Positions 1-7,805 of a stretch of 64,000 bases of DNA are shown here, piece after piece. Positions within the stretch are counted from its first letter, which is position 1. Every line of letters begins with the position of its first letter. The stretch lies in contig NZ_CP012946.1 in assembly GCF_001402875.1 (NCBI RefSeq), positions 248,001 to 312,000 on the forward strand. Direction: 5' to 3'. The translations under genes and the position numbers were made by a program. The DNA comes from Blastochloris viridis. Lineage in GTDB: Bacteria > Pseudomonadota > Alphaproteobacteria > Rhizobiales > Xanthobacteraceae. The notes beneath the pieces are model-generated. The model worked only from the letters and a program-made list of their open reading frames with translations, was not told where the DNA came from and did not search any database.

Positions 1-748
1 CGTCGACATTGTCGAGCGCGGCAGCGCGGGCGAACCACCGCGCCGCCTGGGCGCGGTCGGGCGCGAGGCCGCGGCCGTCCTTGTAGAAAACGGCGAGCCC
101 GTACTGCGCCTCCGGAAGGTCCTTCTCGGCCGCCACCCGGAACCAGTGGGCGGCCTGCGCCAAATCCTGCGGGAAGGCCTGGCCTTCGATGTAGAGCAAA
201 GCGAGATTGTAGGCGGCGGGGGCGTAGCCGGCGTCGGCGGAGCGGCGGAACAGCTTGGCCGCCTCGCCGCGATCCTTGGCGACGCCGCGGCCCTCCAGGT
301 ACAGCACGCCGAGCTGGAACGCCGCAATCGGCTCGTTGCGGGCGGTGGCGAGGCGGTACCAGTCGGCGGCCTTGCGGTAGTCCTGCTGAATGCCGAGGCC
401 GGCCGAATAGAGTTCGCCCAGCAGCGTCATCGCCACCGGATCGCCGGCGTCCGACGCGCGCCGCGTCGCCTGATGGAACGCCGTCAGATAGAAGCCGCGC
501 TGGAAGGCGCCATAGGCGGTGTCGAGCGCGGCGTCGGCCGGCGCGTCGGCGTGCTGGGCCGGCGGAGCCGTCGGCGCGCCCGGCTGCGGCTTGGCAGGGG
601 CGGGCTGCGCCGGCTTCGGCGTCACCGGGCGGGGGGCAGCCGGTTTCGGCGCGGCCGGCGGATTGAGCGTCAGCGGCGCTTCCTGGCTCGACGCTGCCGC
701 CACCCCGATCAGGGATGCGAACATCACAGCAGCGGCGCGGGCGATCAC
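1..748 (-). CDS. Sel1-repeat (SEL1-like TPR) exported protein, C-terminus off the window edge
   Basis: About 249 residues are visible. The GTG start overlaps the stop of the upstream thiE-like gene (GTGA), so the two are probably translationally coupled. Residues 1-25 look like a signal peptide (IARAAAVMFASLIGVAAASS). A Pro/Ala-rich linker follows to about residue 70, then at least four Sel1 repeats with the usual alternation, for example VAMTLLGELYSAGLGI, AAFQLGVLYLEGRGV, AAYNLALLYIEGQAF and AQYGLAVFYKDGRGL. Sel1 repeats are alpha-solenoid protein-protein interaction units; many bacterial examples are periplasmic scaffolds. No catalytic domain is visible in the part present, and no specific partner can be named. 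The final repeat runs out of the window, so the full length is unknown. Confidence 0.85.
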   Translation of the reverse strand, partial: MIARAAAVMFASLIGVAAASSQEAPLTLNPPAAPKPAAPRPVTPKPAQPAPAKPQPGAPTAPPAQHADAPADAALDTAYGAFQRGFYLTAFHQATRRASDAGDPVAMTLLGELYSAGLGIQQDYRKAADWYRLATARNEPIAAFQLGVLYLEGRGVAKDRGEAAKLFRRSADAGYAPAAYNLALLYIEGQAFPQDLAQAAHWFRVAAEKDLPEAQYGLAVFYKDGRGLAPDRAQAARWFARAAALDNVD

Positions 749-1356
749 GGCACTCGGTCCCTCAGCATCGACGCGGCGAGACGGATGGCGGCCGCCGCTC
801 CGTCCGGGCCATTCCATAGCGCATCGCCGAGAGCAACGAAATCCGCGCCGGCGGCGGCGAGAACCCCGATCTCCTGCAAATCGCCGGCGACGGCGACGCA
901 GGGCGGCTCGAAGATCTGCGACCACCACGCCGTCCGCTCCAGGATGACGTCGAGCAGCGGGCCGCTGCCGTCGGGCGTGCCGAACATGACATAGTCGGCG
1001 CCAGCCTCGCCGGCGACCATGGCGTCGTGGCGGGTGTCGCCGCCGCAGGCGCCGACGATGCGATCGGCCGGCACCAGGGCGCGGGCGTCCTTGACCTTGC
1101 TGCTGGCGACATGAACGCCGTCGGCGCCGCTGCGGGCGATGAGGTCGGGCCGGCCGTCGATCAGGAGCGCGGCGCCGGCCGCCTGCGCGGTCGGGGCGAT
1201 CGCGCGAATGCGGTTGATCAGCGTGCGCTCGTCGGCCTCGGCCAGGCGCAGCAGAACCGAGGCGATGTCGGCGGCGCCGAGCGCCGCGGCCAGCGGCTCG
1301 ATGACGGCATTGGGGTCGGCGACCGGGGCCGTGATCAGAAATAGACGCGTCCGCAT
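745..1356 (-). CDS. Thiamine-phosphate synthase-like protein (ThiE/TenI fold)
   Basis: 203 residues, the usual ThiE length, with a TIM-barrel pattern: LFLITAPVADP at the N-terminus, GADGVHVASS near residue 85, GADYVMFGTPDGSG near residue 120 and AAAGADFVALGDALWNG near the C-terminus. ThiE joins HMP-pyrophosphate to thiazole phosphate. The diagnostic ThiE strings are altered here: GVHLGQxD reads GVHVASSKV, and the glycine-rich phosphate loop before the last strand reads CVAVAGDLQEIG. This may therefore be a divergent paralogue of the ThiE/TenI superfamily rather than the main enzyme. It is coupled to the Sel1 gene downstream by a GTGA overlap. No thi genes or TPP riboswitch lie nearby, so a thiamine role is inferred from fold only. 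Confidence 0.75.
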   Translation of the reverse strand: MRTRLFLITAPVADPNAVIEPLAAALGAADIASVLLRLAEADERTLINRIRAIAPTAQAAGAALLIDGRPDLIARSGADGVHVASSKVKDARALVPADRIVGACGGDTRHDAMVAGEAGADYVMFGTPDGSGPLLDVILERTAWWSQIFEPPCVAVAGDLQEIGVLAAAGADFVALGDALWNGPDGAAAAIRLAASMLRDRVP

Positions 1357-1553
1357 GTCGGGATACTCGGGCCTTGGCTCGAAAGCACGCTTGGGTCAGT
1401 GGAACCGGAAAATCGGCTTAAGGTGTTGTCGGAATGGGATGGTTTCGAAAAACCGGCACTCGCATCGTCCCATCATGCCCCATCGCCTTGGCGCCAAAGC
1501 GGCAAACCTGCCGCGATGGACCGAAATTGTGCCGCGGCGGGCGGTCGGCGCTG

Positions 1554-1585
1554 CGCCCGGGCGGGGCAAATGCCGCGCCCGGGCG
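1554..1585. other. Strong GC hairpin downstream of pgk
   Basis: A 10-bp perfect inverted repeat (CGCCCGGGCG on both arms, 1554-1563 and 1576-1585) encloses a 12-base loop holding a further GGCA/TGCC stem. It lies 12 bases past the pgk stop on the minus strand. There is no T-run on either strand, so it is not a textbook intrinsic terminator. It may protect the 3' end or assist Rho-dependent termination. Confidence 0.5.
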
Positions 1586-1596
1586 TTCTCGCCGGG

Positions 1597-2790
1597 TCAG
1601 CGCTTGCGCAGCACCTCGACGCCGGGCAACGCCTTGCCCTCAAGGAACTCGAGGAAGGCGCCGCCGGCGGTCGAGACGTAGGAGAACTGGCTGGCGACGC
1701 CGGCGTGGTTGAGCGCGGAGACGGTATCGCCGCCGCCTGCCACCGACACCACCTTGCCGGCCTGGGTGAGCTCGGCGACGGCCTTGGCCACCTGCACCGT
1801 GCCGCGGTCGAACGGCTCCAGCTCGAACGCGCCGAACGGCCCGTTCCACAGCGCGGTCTTGACGCTGGCGAGGCGGGAGGTGACGTCGAGCACGGACTTC
1901 GGCCCGATGTCGAGCACCATGTCGTCCGCCCCGATCGCGTCCACCGTCACCGTCTTCGACGGTGCGTTGGCCTTGAACTCGGCGGCGGTGACGACGTCGA
2001 CCGGCAGCACCACGGTGCAGCCGCGCGCCGCGGCGGTCTTGAGGATGGCGCGGGCGGTGTCGGCCATCTCGCGTTCGCACAGCGACTTGCCGATCGCCTT
2101 GCCTTCCGCGAACAGGAAGGTGTTGGCCATCGCGCCGCCGATGATGAGGACATCGACCTTGGCGGTGAGGTTGCCGAGCAGATCGAGCTTGGTCGACACC
2201 TTGGCGCCGCCGACGATGGCCGCCACCGGCCGGGTCGGCGCCTCCAGCGCCTTGGACAGCGCGTCGAGTTCGGCCTGCATGGTACGGCCGGCGTAAGCCG
2301 GCAGGATGTGGCCGAGGCCCTCGGTCGAGGCGTGGGCGCGGTGGGCGGCCGAGAACGCCTCGTTCACCCAGATGTCGCCGTTGGCGGCCAGCGCCTTGGT
2401 GAAGTCGGGGTCGTTCTTCTCCTCCTCTTTGTGGAAGCGGGTGTTCTCCAGAAGAAGGATGTCGCCGGGTTGCATGGCGGCGATGGCGGTGGCTGCCGGC
2501 TCGCCGATGCAGTCGTCGGCGAACGCCACCGGCTTGCCGAGCCGGTCGGCCAGCGCCGGCACGATCACCTTCAGCGACTGGGTGGGGTCGATGCCCTTGG
2601 GACGGCCGAAATGGGCGAGGAGGATCACCTTGCCGCCCTTTTCGGAAATCTCCTTGATGGTCGGGATCACCCGTTCGATGCGGGTGGCGTCGGCCACCGC
2701 GCCGTTTTCCATCGGCACGTTGAGGTCGACGCGCACCAGCACGCGCTTGCCGGCGACGTCGGCGTCGTCGAGCGTTCGAAAGGCGGTCAT
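1597..2790 (-). CDS. pgk: Phosphoglycerate kinase
   Basis: 397 residues, full length for bacterial Pgk. Catalyses 1,3-bisphosphoglycerate + ADP = 3-phosphoglycerate + ATP in glycolysis and the Calvin cycle. Visible motifs: the substrate-binding [11 protein letters not shown] at residues 20-30, HFGRPKG near residue 60, the [12 protein letters not shown] hinge region, and the nucleotide-loop signature [13 protein letters not shown] near the C-terminus. The gene lies only 16 bases downstream of gap on the same strand, so the two are almost certainly co-transcribed as gap-pgk, a common alphaproteobacterial arrangement. The ATG at 2790 aligns with the usual N-terminus. Confidence 0.97.
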   Translation of the reverse strand: MTAFRTLDDADVAGKRVLVRVDLNVPMENGAVADATRIERVIPTIKEISEKGGKVILLAHFGRPKGIDPTQSLKVIVPALADRLGKPVAFADDCIGEPAATAIAAMQPGDILLLENTRFHKEEEKNDPDFTKALAANGDIWVNEAFSAAHRAHASTEGLGHILPAYAGRTMQAELDALSKALEAPTRPVAAIVGGAKVSTKLDLLGNLTAKVDVLIIGGAMANTFLFAEGKAIGKSLCEREMADTARAILKTAAARGCTVVLPVDVVTAAEFKANAPSKTVTVDAIGADDMVLDIGPKSVLDVTSRLASVKTALWNGPFGAFELEPFDRGTVQVAKAVAELTQAGKVVSVAGGGDTVSALNHAGVASQFSYVSTAGGAFLEFLEGKALPGVEVLRKR

Positions 2791-2806
2791 GTGGATCCTC
2801 GCCCGG

Positions 2807-3814
2807 TCAGATCAGCTTGCCCATCGCCGCGGCGACGTCGGCCATGCGGTTCGAGAAGCCCCACTCGTTGTCGTACCAGGCCAGCACGCGCACGAAGGTG
2901 CCGTCGATCACCTTGGTCTGGTCGGCGTGGAAGGTCGAGGAGTGCGGGTCGTGGTTGAAGTCGATGCCGACATTGGGGCGGTCGGTGAAGCCGAGCACGC
3001 CCTTGAGCGGGCCTTCCGACGCCGCCTTCATCGCCGCCACGATCTCGTCCTTGGTGGTGGCGCGCGAGGCGACGATCTTGAGGTCGATCAGCGACACGTT
3101 CGGGGTCGGGATGCGGATGGCCGAGCCGTCGAGCTTGCCCTTCAGTGCCGGCAGCACCAGGCCGATCGCCTTGGCAGCGCCGGTCGAGGTCGGGATCGCC
3201 GAGAGCGCGGCGGCTCTGCCGCGATAGAGATCCTTGTGCAGGGTGTCGAGGGTCGGCTGGTCGCCGGTGTAGGAATGCACCGTGGTCATGTAGCCGCGCT
3301 CGATACCGACCAAATCGTGCAGCACCTTGGCGACCGGGGCGAGGCAGTTGGTGGTGCAGGAGCCGTTGGAGACCACGAGGTGGTCCTTGGTCAGGCCGGC
3401 ATCATTGACCTTGTAGACCACGGTATAGTCGGCACCGTCCGACGGCGCCGACACCAGCACGCGCTTGGCGCCGGCGGTGAGCAGCATCGCCGCCTTGTCG
3501 CGGGCGGTGAAGATGCCGGTGCACTCCATGGCGATGTCGATGCCGAGCTCCTTGTAGGGCAGCTGAGTCGGGTCCTTGATCGCGGTGACCTTGATCGGGC
3601 CGCGGCCGACGTCGAGGGTGTCGCCGTCGACCTTCACCTCGCCCGCGAAGCGGCCGTGGACGGAATCGAAGCGGAACAGGTGGGCATTGGTCTCCACCGA
3701 GCCGAGATCGTTGATGGCGACCACCTCGATGTCTCGACGGTCGGACTCGATAAGGGCGCGCAGTACATTGCGGCCGATACGGCCGAATCCGTTGATGGCA
3801 ACGCGAAGGGTCAT
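2807..3814 (-). CDS. gap: Glyceraldehyde-3-phosphate dehydrogenase, type I
   Basis: 335 residues from the ATG at 3814, which is preceded by AGGAGAG at good spacing; a longer in-frame start at 3862 lacks this. The Rossmann loop GFGRIGR is at residues 10-15, and N35-D36 in AINDLG fits NAD preference. The catalytic Cys153 lies in [12 protein letters not shown]. Later conserved blocks include HSYTGDQ, a variant of the RAAA region ([20 protein letters not shown]), and the C-terminal [12 protein letters not shown]. It oxidises glyceraldehyde-3-phosphate to 1,3-bisphosphoglycerate and is the first gene of a gap-pgk unit. A possible attenuator sits in its leader (3868-3890). Confidence 0.97.
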   Translation of the reverse strand: MTLRVAINGFGRIGRNVLRALIESDRRDIEVVAINDLGSVETNAHLFRFDSVHGRFAGEVKVDGDTLDVGRGPIKVTAIKDPTQLPYKELGIDIAMECTGIFTARDKAAMLLTAGAKRVLVSAPSDGADYTVVYKVNDAGLTKDHLVVSNGSCTTNCLAPVAKVLHDLVGIERGYMTTVHSYTGDQPTLDTLHKDLYRGRAAALSAIPTSTGAAKAIGLVLPALKGKLDGSAIRIPTPNVSLIDLKIVASRATTKDEIVAAMKAASEGPLKGVLGFTDRPNVGIDFNHDPHSSTFHADQTKVIDGTFVRVLAWYDNEWGFSNRMADVAAAMGKLI

Positions 3815-3867
3815 CCTGGTCTCTCCTCTGTGGAACCGAATCCTCGAACCGAACGTCTGCACCGCGG

Positions 3868-3890
3868 AAAAACGCCGTTTGATAACGGCG
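3868..3890 (-). terminator. Intrinsic terminator/attenuator in the gap leader
   Basis: On the minus strand a 7-bp perfect stem (CGCCGTT, loop ATCA, AACGGCG) is followed directly by TTTTT. It ends 54 bases before the gap ATG and is oriented with gap, so it must end or attenuate a transcript starting further upstream. A candidate promoter is at 4173-4200. No gene on this strand precedes it. Confidence 0.65.
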
Positions 3891-4172
3891 GCGGCCGATG
3901 CGCGGTTTTCATCCTCTCAGGAGCATTCGCTCCGTTGCGATACCGTGATCTCGCAGGTCGCGTCTTCGCCGTCGTCCCGCTGCCACGGCCGGCGGCGAAA
4001 CGACGGCCAACGCGTCCGGGGCGGCCCATGCCGCTCCGGCGTCCTTGGCGAATAGGCATCAAGACCCCCGGCGTCGCCCCCGCGGGCCGGCGATCGCCGG
4101 CCACTTCGCCAGCGCAGGCCGGCACGGACCTCACCCCATCGTAGAAATGGTCACGTACTTTGCCAGGCCGAT

Positions 4173-4200
4173 GGCATATCAAGCCAGCGGCCCGAGTCAA
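4173..4200 (-). promoter_or_regulatory. Candidate sigma-70-type promoter for gap or a leader RNA
   Basis: On the minus strand TTGACT (4195-4200) and TATGCC (4173-4178) are separated by 16 bases. Transcription would start near 4166, giving a leader of about 350 bases that contains the hairpin plus T-run at 3868-3890. The -10 box is imperfect, so this is a reading of the sequence rather than a proven promoter. Confidence 0.4.
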
Positions 4201-4446
4201 TTGCGTCAGGTTATTGTGCCGTGCGGTACTTTCCGGCTGCCGCGACGCGCCGGCGGCGCCGACCCGTGCAGAAAAGCGTAGGCCGCGAAAGAGGCCCGGC
4301 AAAGGTAAAAAACCGCCAACGGCGAAGATGCGGTCGCATCAAGGCACGCTGAAACGGAGCCGTGCGGTTGCCCTCCGTCGCGCCCCCCCCTAATCTTCCA
4401 CCAGCGCCGGGCCTGCGGCCGGCTGCGAAAAGGGAGGCCCTGCGGA

Positions 4447-4728
4447 ATGCTGGACAGCCCGCCGCTCGAAGCGGCCGTTCGTCGGGTGTCGGCCGCGCTC
4501 GACCAACTGGAGGCGGCGGTGGAGCGCCGGCTGGGCGAGGAACGCCGGCACGCCGGCCTGGAGGCCCAGGTGCAGGCGCTCGGCGTCGACCGGGCTCGGC
4601 TCGCCTCCGAACTCGATCAGATGCAGCATCGCGCCGAAGGGCTCGAACTTGCCAATCGCGACGTCTCCCAGCGCCTGACCGCGGCGATGGAGACTATCCG
4701 TGTGGTGCTCGAGGACGCCGAGCGGTGA
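4447..4728 (+). CDS. DUF4164 coiled-coil protein
   Basis: 93 residues, predicted entirely helical and heptad-rich, with charged/leucine runs such as ALDQLEAAVERRLGEE and RARLASELDQMQHRAE. This matches the small DUF4164 proteins that sit directly before zapA in many Alphaproteobacteria. The function is not established; the position suggests a link to the cell-division factor ZapA. The ATG is preceded by GGGAGG about 8 bases upstream. The zapA start lies 58 bases downstream on the same strand, so an operon is likely. Confidence 0.85.
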   Translation: MLDSPPLEAAVRRVSAALDQLEAAVERRLGEERRHAGLEAQVQALGVDRARLASELDQMQHRAEGLELANRDVSQRLTAAMETIRVVLEDAER

Positions 4729-4786
4729 GCCGCGCCGGCCGCTGACGGCGCAATCGACGTCGCGTTCGGGAATTGTCGAGAGGGTC

Positions 4787-5170
4787 ATGGGACAGGTCAA
4801 CGTCACCATCAGCGGCCGCCAGTACCGCATGGCGTGCGAGGACGGCCAGGAGGAGCACCTGCGCGGCCTGGCGCAGGACATCGACGCCCGGCTGACCCAG
4901 CTCCGCAAGGCGTTCGGCGAGATCGGCGATCAGCGCCTGACCATGATGGCGGCGATCATGGTCGCCGACGAGCTGCACGAGGCCAACCGCACCGTCGGAG
5001 CCCTCAAGGCTGACCTTGCCGCGCTGCGTGAGGCGCGGGTGGCGGCGGCGGCCGAGGCCGAGGCCCAGGAGCGGGCGGCGGCGGCGGCGCTGCATGGCGC
5101 CGCGCAGCGGATCGAGCGGCTGGCGCGGAGCATCGCCACCGCGCCGCAGGACGGGCCGGGGCTGGGGTGA
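4787..5170 (+). CDS. zapA: Cell division protein ZapA
   Basis: 127 residues. The N-terminal half is the compact ZapA domain (MGQVNVTISGRQYRMACEDG, then EEHLRGLAQDIDARLTQLRK, GDQRLTMMAAIMVADEL). The C-terminal half is an alanine-rich coiled coil. ZapA binds FtsZ and bundles protofilaments at the division site. The ATG at 4787 was chosen because it gives the conserved N-terminus and has GAGAGGG just upstream; a longer frame from 4700 overlaps DUF4164. The next features downstream are a 6S RNA and a 5-formyl-THF cyclo-ligase, the order found across Proteobacteria. Confidence 0.95.
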   Translation: MGQVNVTISGRQYRMACEDGQEEHLRGLAQDIDARLTQLRKAFGEIGDQRLTMMAAIMVADELHEANRTVGALKADLAALREARVAAAAEAEAQERAAAAALHGAAQRIERLARSIATAPQDGPGLG

Positions 5171-5261
5171 GGTCGCCACCCGGCCGGAAAAGCGTGGCCT
5201 GGGTGACGATGAGGCGGGAAAAACGACAAAGGGGCCTTCCTGTCTGGCGGCAGGCTCCCTA

Positions 5262-5432
5262 GATTGAGTGAAGCGGGGCTGCGAGGTGCGTTCAGGAGAC
5301 ACGTATCCCCGGGGCCTTATCGATCCGAATGGGAGCTGTCCCTGTCCGGACCCGTGGGTCCGGGCAAACGGCGCCCACCTACTCTGTAGGTATCCCGGGA
5401 TCGATACTCCGACGGCCATCGTGGCTCCGCAC
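5262..5432 (+). ncRNA. ssrS: 6S RNA
   Basis: It lies in the conserved zapA / 6S RNA / 5-formyl-THF cyclo-ligase arrangement. The sequence folds as a long interrupted hairpin. A closing stem pairs 5273-5279 with 5424-5430 (one G.U). An inner stem pairs 5319-5326 with 5398-5405 (8 bp, perfect). The apical hairpin at 5346-5363 has 8 bp and a GT loop. Unpaired stretches between them resemble the bubble that 6S RNA uses to mimic an open promoter and hold sigma-70 RNA polymerase in stationary phase. Ends are approximate; no product-RNA start was assigned. Confidence 0.8.
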
Positions 5433-5441
5433 AGTTCCTCC

Positions 5442-6050
5442 ATGTCGTTGTTCCACGCCATTGAAAAGCAGAGCTTGCGCCGCGCCGCGCTGGCGCGGCG
5501 CGCGGCGCTCGACCCGGCTGAGCGGGCACGGGCGGCAGAGGCGGTGGTGTTCGGCGGGCTTGCCTTGGCCGCGCGCTACGGCGGCGGTGGCGCGGTCGCC
5601 CTGTTCGCCAGCATGAACGGCGAGATCGACACCGGTCCGCTCGCCGCGGCGTTGACCGCGGCCGGCTATGAACTGGCGCTGCCGGCGATCGTCGAGCCGG
5701 CAGCGCCGTTGGTATTCCGACGCTGGTCGCCGGGCGAGGATCTGATATGTGGCGCCAAGGGCGTGCTGGAGCCACCGGCCGACGCCGGCAGGGTGGCGCC
5801 GACGCTGGTGTTCGTGCCGATGACGGCATTCGACCGGCGGGGGTTTCGCATCGGCTATGGCGGCGGGTATTACGACCGTACCCTCGGCGCCGGTTCGGGC
5901 GAGGCGTGGCCGGGAGGGGTGCGACCGGCGGCGGTGGGGCTGGCGTTCGCGGCGCAGGAGGTGTTCCGGGTCCCGGACTTGCCTCATGACGTCCGGCTCG
6001 GCGACATTCTCACCGAGCGTGAAACGATTTCTTGCCGGAGTTCGGCCTGA
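5442..6050 (+). CDS. 5-formyltetrahydrofolate cyclo-ligase
   Basis: 202 residues. Converts 5-formyl-THF to 5,10-methenyl-THF using ATP. Visible: the N-terminal KQSLRRAALARRAAL helix, an N-terminal Rossmann-like part (VALFASMNGEIDTGPL), VFVPMTAFDRRGFRIG, and the family signature GYGGGYYDRTL. The ATG at 5442 is used because it follows the 6S RNA region and gives the normal length; an upstream in-frame start would lie inside the RNA. Its stop overlaps the next gene's start (TGATG), so it is coupled to the YmdB-type phosphoesterase. Confidence 0.93.
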   Translation: MSLFHAIEKQSLRRAALARRAALDPAERARAAEAVVFGGLALAARYGGGGAVALFASMNGEIDTGPLAAALTAAGYELALPAIVEPAAPLVFRRWSPGEDLICGAKGVLEPPADAGRVAPTLVFVPMTAFDRRGFRIGYGGGYYDRTLGAGSGEAWPGGVRPAAVGLAFAAQEVFRVPDLPHDVRLGDILTERETISCRSSA

Positions 6051-6913
6051 TGCGGTTGTTGTTCATCGGGGACGTGGTGGGCCGGGTCGGACGTCAGGCG
6101 GTGCTTCAGAGGCTGCCGCGGCTGGTGGCGGACTGGAAGCTCGACATGGTGATCGTCAATGGCGAGAACGCCGCCGGCGGTTTTGGCATCACCGCCGCCA
6201 TCTACAATGACCTGATCGAAGCCGGCGCCGACGCTGTCACCCTCGGCAACCACGCCTGGGACCAGAAGGAAATGCTGGTCTTCATCGAGCGGGCGCCCCG
6301 GCTGATCCGGCCGATCAACTACCCGCCGGGCACGCCCGGCCGCGGCGCCAACCTCATCACCGCCAAGAACGGGATGCAGGTGCTGGTCATCAATGCGATG
6401 GGCCGGGTGTTCATGGACCCGCTCGACGATCCGTTCATGGCGGTCGACCGCGAGGTCGCCGCCTGTCCGCTCGGCCAGGCCTGCGACGCCATCGTGGTCG
6501 ACTTCCACGCCGAGGCCACCAGCGAAAAGCAGGCGTTCGCCTACCTGCTCGATGGCCGCGTCAGCCTGGTCGCCGGCACCCATACCCACGTACCGACCGC
6601 CGATTACCGCATCCTTTCGGGCGGTACGGCGTTCATGACCGATGTCGGCATGACCGGCGATTATGATTCCGTCATCGGAATGGAAAAGACTGAGCCGCTG
6701 CAGCGGTTCCTGCGCAAGATTCCGTCGTCGCGCTTCGAGGCGGCGGCCGGGCCGGCCACCTTGAGCGGCCTCGCCGTCGAGCTCGACGACAAGACCGGGC
6801 TGGCGCAGATGGTGGCGCCGGTGCGGCTGGGCGGGCAGCTCAACATCGCCGTTCCGGCGGACTGGATGCCCGCGCCGCGGCGCGAGGCCGGGCCGGCCGG
6901 CCGGGCCAGTTGA
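6050..6913 (+). CDS. YmdB-family metallophosphoesterase (TIGR00282)
   Basis: 287 residues from the ATG at 6050, which overlaps the preceding stop (TGATG). Conserved metal-binding blocks are in order: GDVVGRVGR (residues 7-15), VNGENAAGG near 37, TLGNHAWDQ near 65, DFHAEATSEK near 148, and GTHTHVPTADYRIL near 180. The family hydrolyses 2',3'-cyclic nucleotides (YmdB/DR1281 type). Placement directly after the cyclo-ligase is usual in Alphaproteobacteria. It is followed closely by the exoD gene, probably in one transcript. Confidence 0.9.
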   Translation: MRLLFIGDVVGRVGRQAVLQRLPRLVADWKLDMVIVNGENAAGGFGITAAIYNDLIEAGADAVTLGNHAWDQKEMLVFIERAPRLIRPINYPPGTPGRGANLITAKNGMQVLVINAMGRVFMDPLDDPFMAVDREVAACPLGQACDAIVVDFHAEATSEKQAFAYLLDGRVSLVAGTHTHVPTADYRILSGGTAFMTDVGMTGDYDSVIGMEKTEPLQRFLRKIPSSRFEAAAGPATLSGLAVELDDKTGLAQMVAPVRLGGQLNIAVPADWMPAPRREAGPAGRAS

Positions 6914-6936
6914 TAACACCGGAAAGTGCCAACCGA

Positions 6937-7581
6937 ATGGATGCGCCATTGACGACCGAAGCGCCGCGGACCCAGTCGGCGCCGATCAGTCAGATTCTGC
7001 GCGGCGTGCTCGACCATGTGGAGGGCGAGACGCTGACCATCGGCGACATCGTCAGCGCGCTCGGCGACCGGGCGATGGCGATCTTGATGATCCTGTTCAG
7101 CCTGCCCAACTGCGTGCCGGTGCCGCCCGGCGTCGGGCTGGTGTTCGGCTTCCCGATGATCCTGGTCGCGCTGCAGATGGTGCTCGGGCGACATCTGCCG
7201 TGGCTGCCGGGAGTGCTGCTGAACCGCCGGCTCAAGGCGAAAGACTATGCCCGGCTGATGGACGTGGCCGAGCCGCGGTTGAAGCGGGTCGAAGCCTACC
7301 TCAAGCCGCGTTACACCTTTCTGTTCTCGGACCTGGCTGACCGCTTTACCGGCGCTTTCTTCGTGCTGTGCGCGGTATCGGTCATTCTGCCGCTGCCGGG
7401 CTCGAATTTTCCGCCGGCGGTGGCCGCGGTGCTGATGTCGCTGGCGATCGTCGAGGAGGATGGCGTGGTGTTTTCGATCGGCGTCGTCATCGGTGTGATC
7501 GGACTGGCCTACACCACGCTGGTCGGCGGCGCGGTGATCTGGGGCGCGGTGGCCGCCGCCCGGGCCTTCATGGGATTTTGA
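6937..7581 (+). CDS. exoD: ExoD-family membrane protein
   Basis: 214 residues from the ATG at 6937. A TTG at 6910 overlapping the previous stop is a possible alternative start. The Pfam-type ExoD core is visible: LTIGDIVSALGDRAMAIL, NCVPVPPGVGLVFGFPMI, LQMVLGRHLPWLP, and a C-terminal set of hydrophobic segments (GAFFVLCAVSVILPLPG, FPPAVAAVLMSLAIVEEDG, and a final long one ending AAARAFMGF). ExoD was named in Sinorhizobium meliloti, where its loss affects exopolysaccharide production and nodule invasion; the biochemical role is unresolved. It probably sits in the inner membrane with about four or five spans. Confidence 0.88.
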   Translation: MDAPLTTEAPRTQSAPISQILRGVLDHVEGETLTIGDIVSALGDRAMAILMILFSLPNCVPVPPGVGLVFGFPMILVALQMVLGRHLPWLPGVLLNRRLKAKDYARLMDVAEPRLKRVEAYLKPRYTFLFSDLADRFTGAFFVLCAVSVILPLPGSNFPPAVAAVLMSLAIVEEDGVVFSIGVVIGVIGLAYTTLVGGAVIWGAVAAARAFMGF

Positions 7582-7742
7582 TCCAGTTTCCAATAGGTTA
7601 TAAGGAAATCCGGCGCTATTTGCAGGCGCCGCAGATGCTTCGCGCCGAACGCCGAGGTCTGGACGGTAATCACCGGCATGCGTTCTGTCCCGGTCATGGC
7701 GACGGGGCGGCTTGGGCGGCAATCGGTGGGGATTGGACGCGC

Positions 7743-7789
7743 CACCAAAACAAAAGGCGGCGCAGCGAATGGAACGCTGCACCGCCTTT
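7743..7789 (-). terminator. Intrinsic terminator of the 7806-8300 gene
   Basis: Arms AAAGGCGG/CGCAGCG (7753-7767) and CGCTGC/A/CCGCCTTT (7775-7789) pair with one mismatch around a 7-base loop. On the minus strand the hairpin is followed by TTTTGTTTTGG (7743-7756). It is 17 bases past the stop of the minus-strand gene at 7806. exoD converges on it from the other side. Confidence 0.8.
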
Positions 7790-7805
7790 CGTGGTTCTGA
7801 GCAGA

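Larger units (their letters stand above)
3815..4446. other. 632-bp intergenic region between divergent gap and DUF4164 genes
   Basis: No convincing protein gene: the open frames here have no family resemblance and the region is between divergent starts. It contains the minus-strand promoter candidate and terminator hairpin listed separately. Upstream of the plus-strand DUF4164 gene the last bases (AAAAGGGAGG) give its ribosome binding site. Confidence 0.6.

Noticed and set aside
1357..1596. Possible TPP riboswitch before the thiE-like gene
   Set aside because: The conserved CTGAGA and ACCTGATC-like segments of the TPP aptamer are not present on the minus strand.
1399..2958. 519-residue plus-strand open frame opposite pgk
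   Set aside because: It is the antisense shadow of pgk and gap in GC-rich DNA; His/Gly/Arg-rich nonsense composition and no family pattern.
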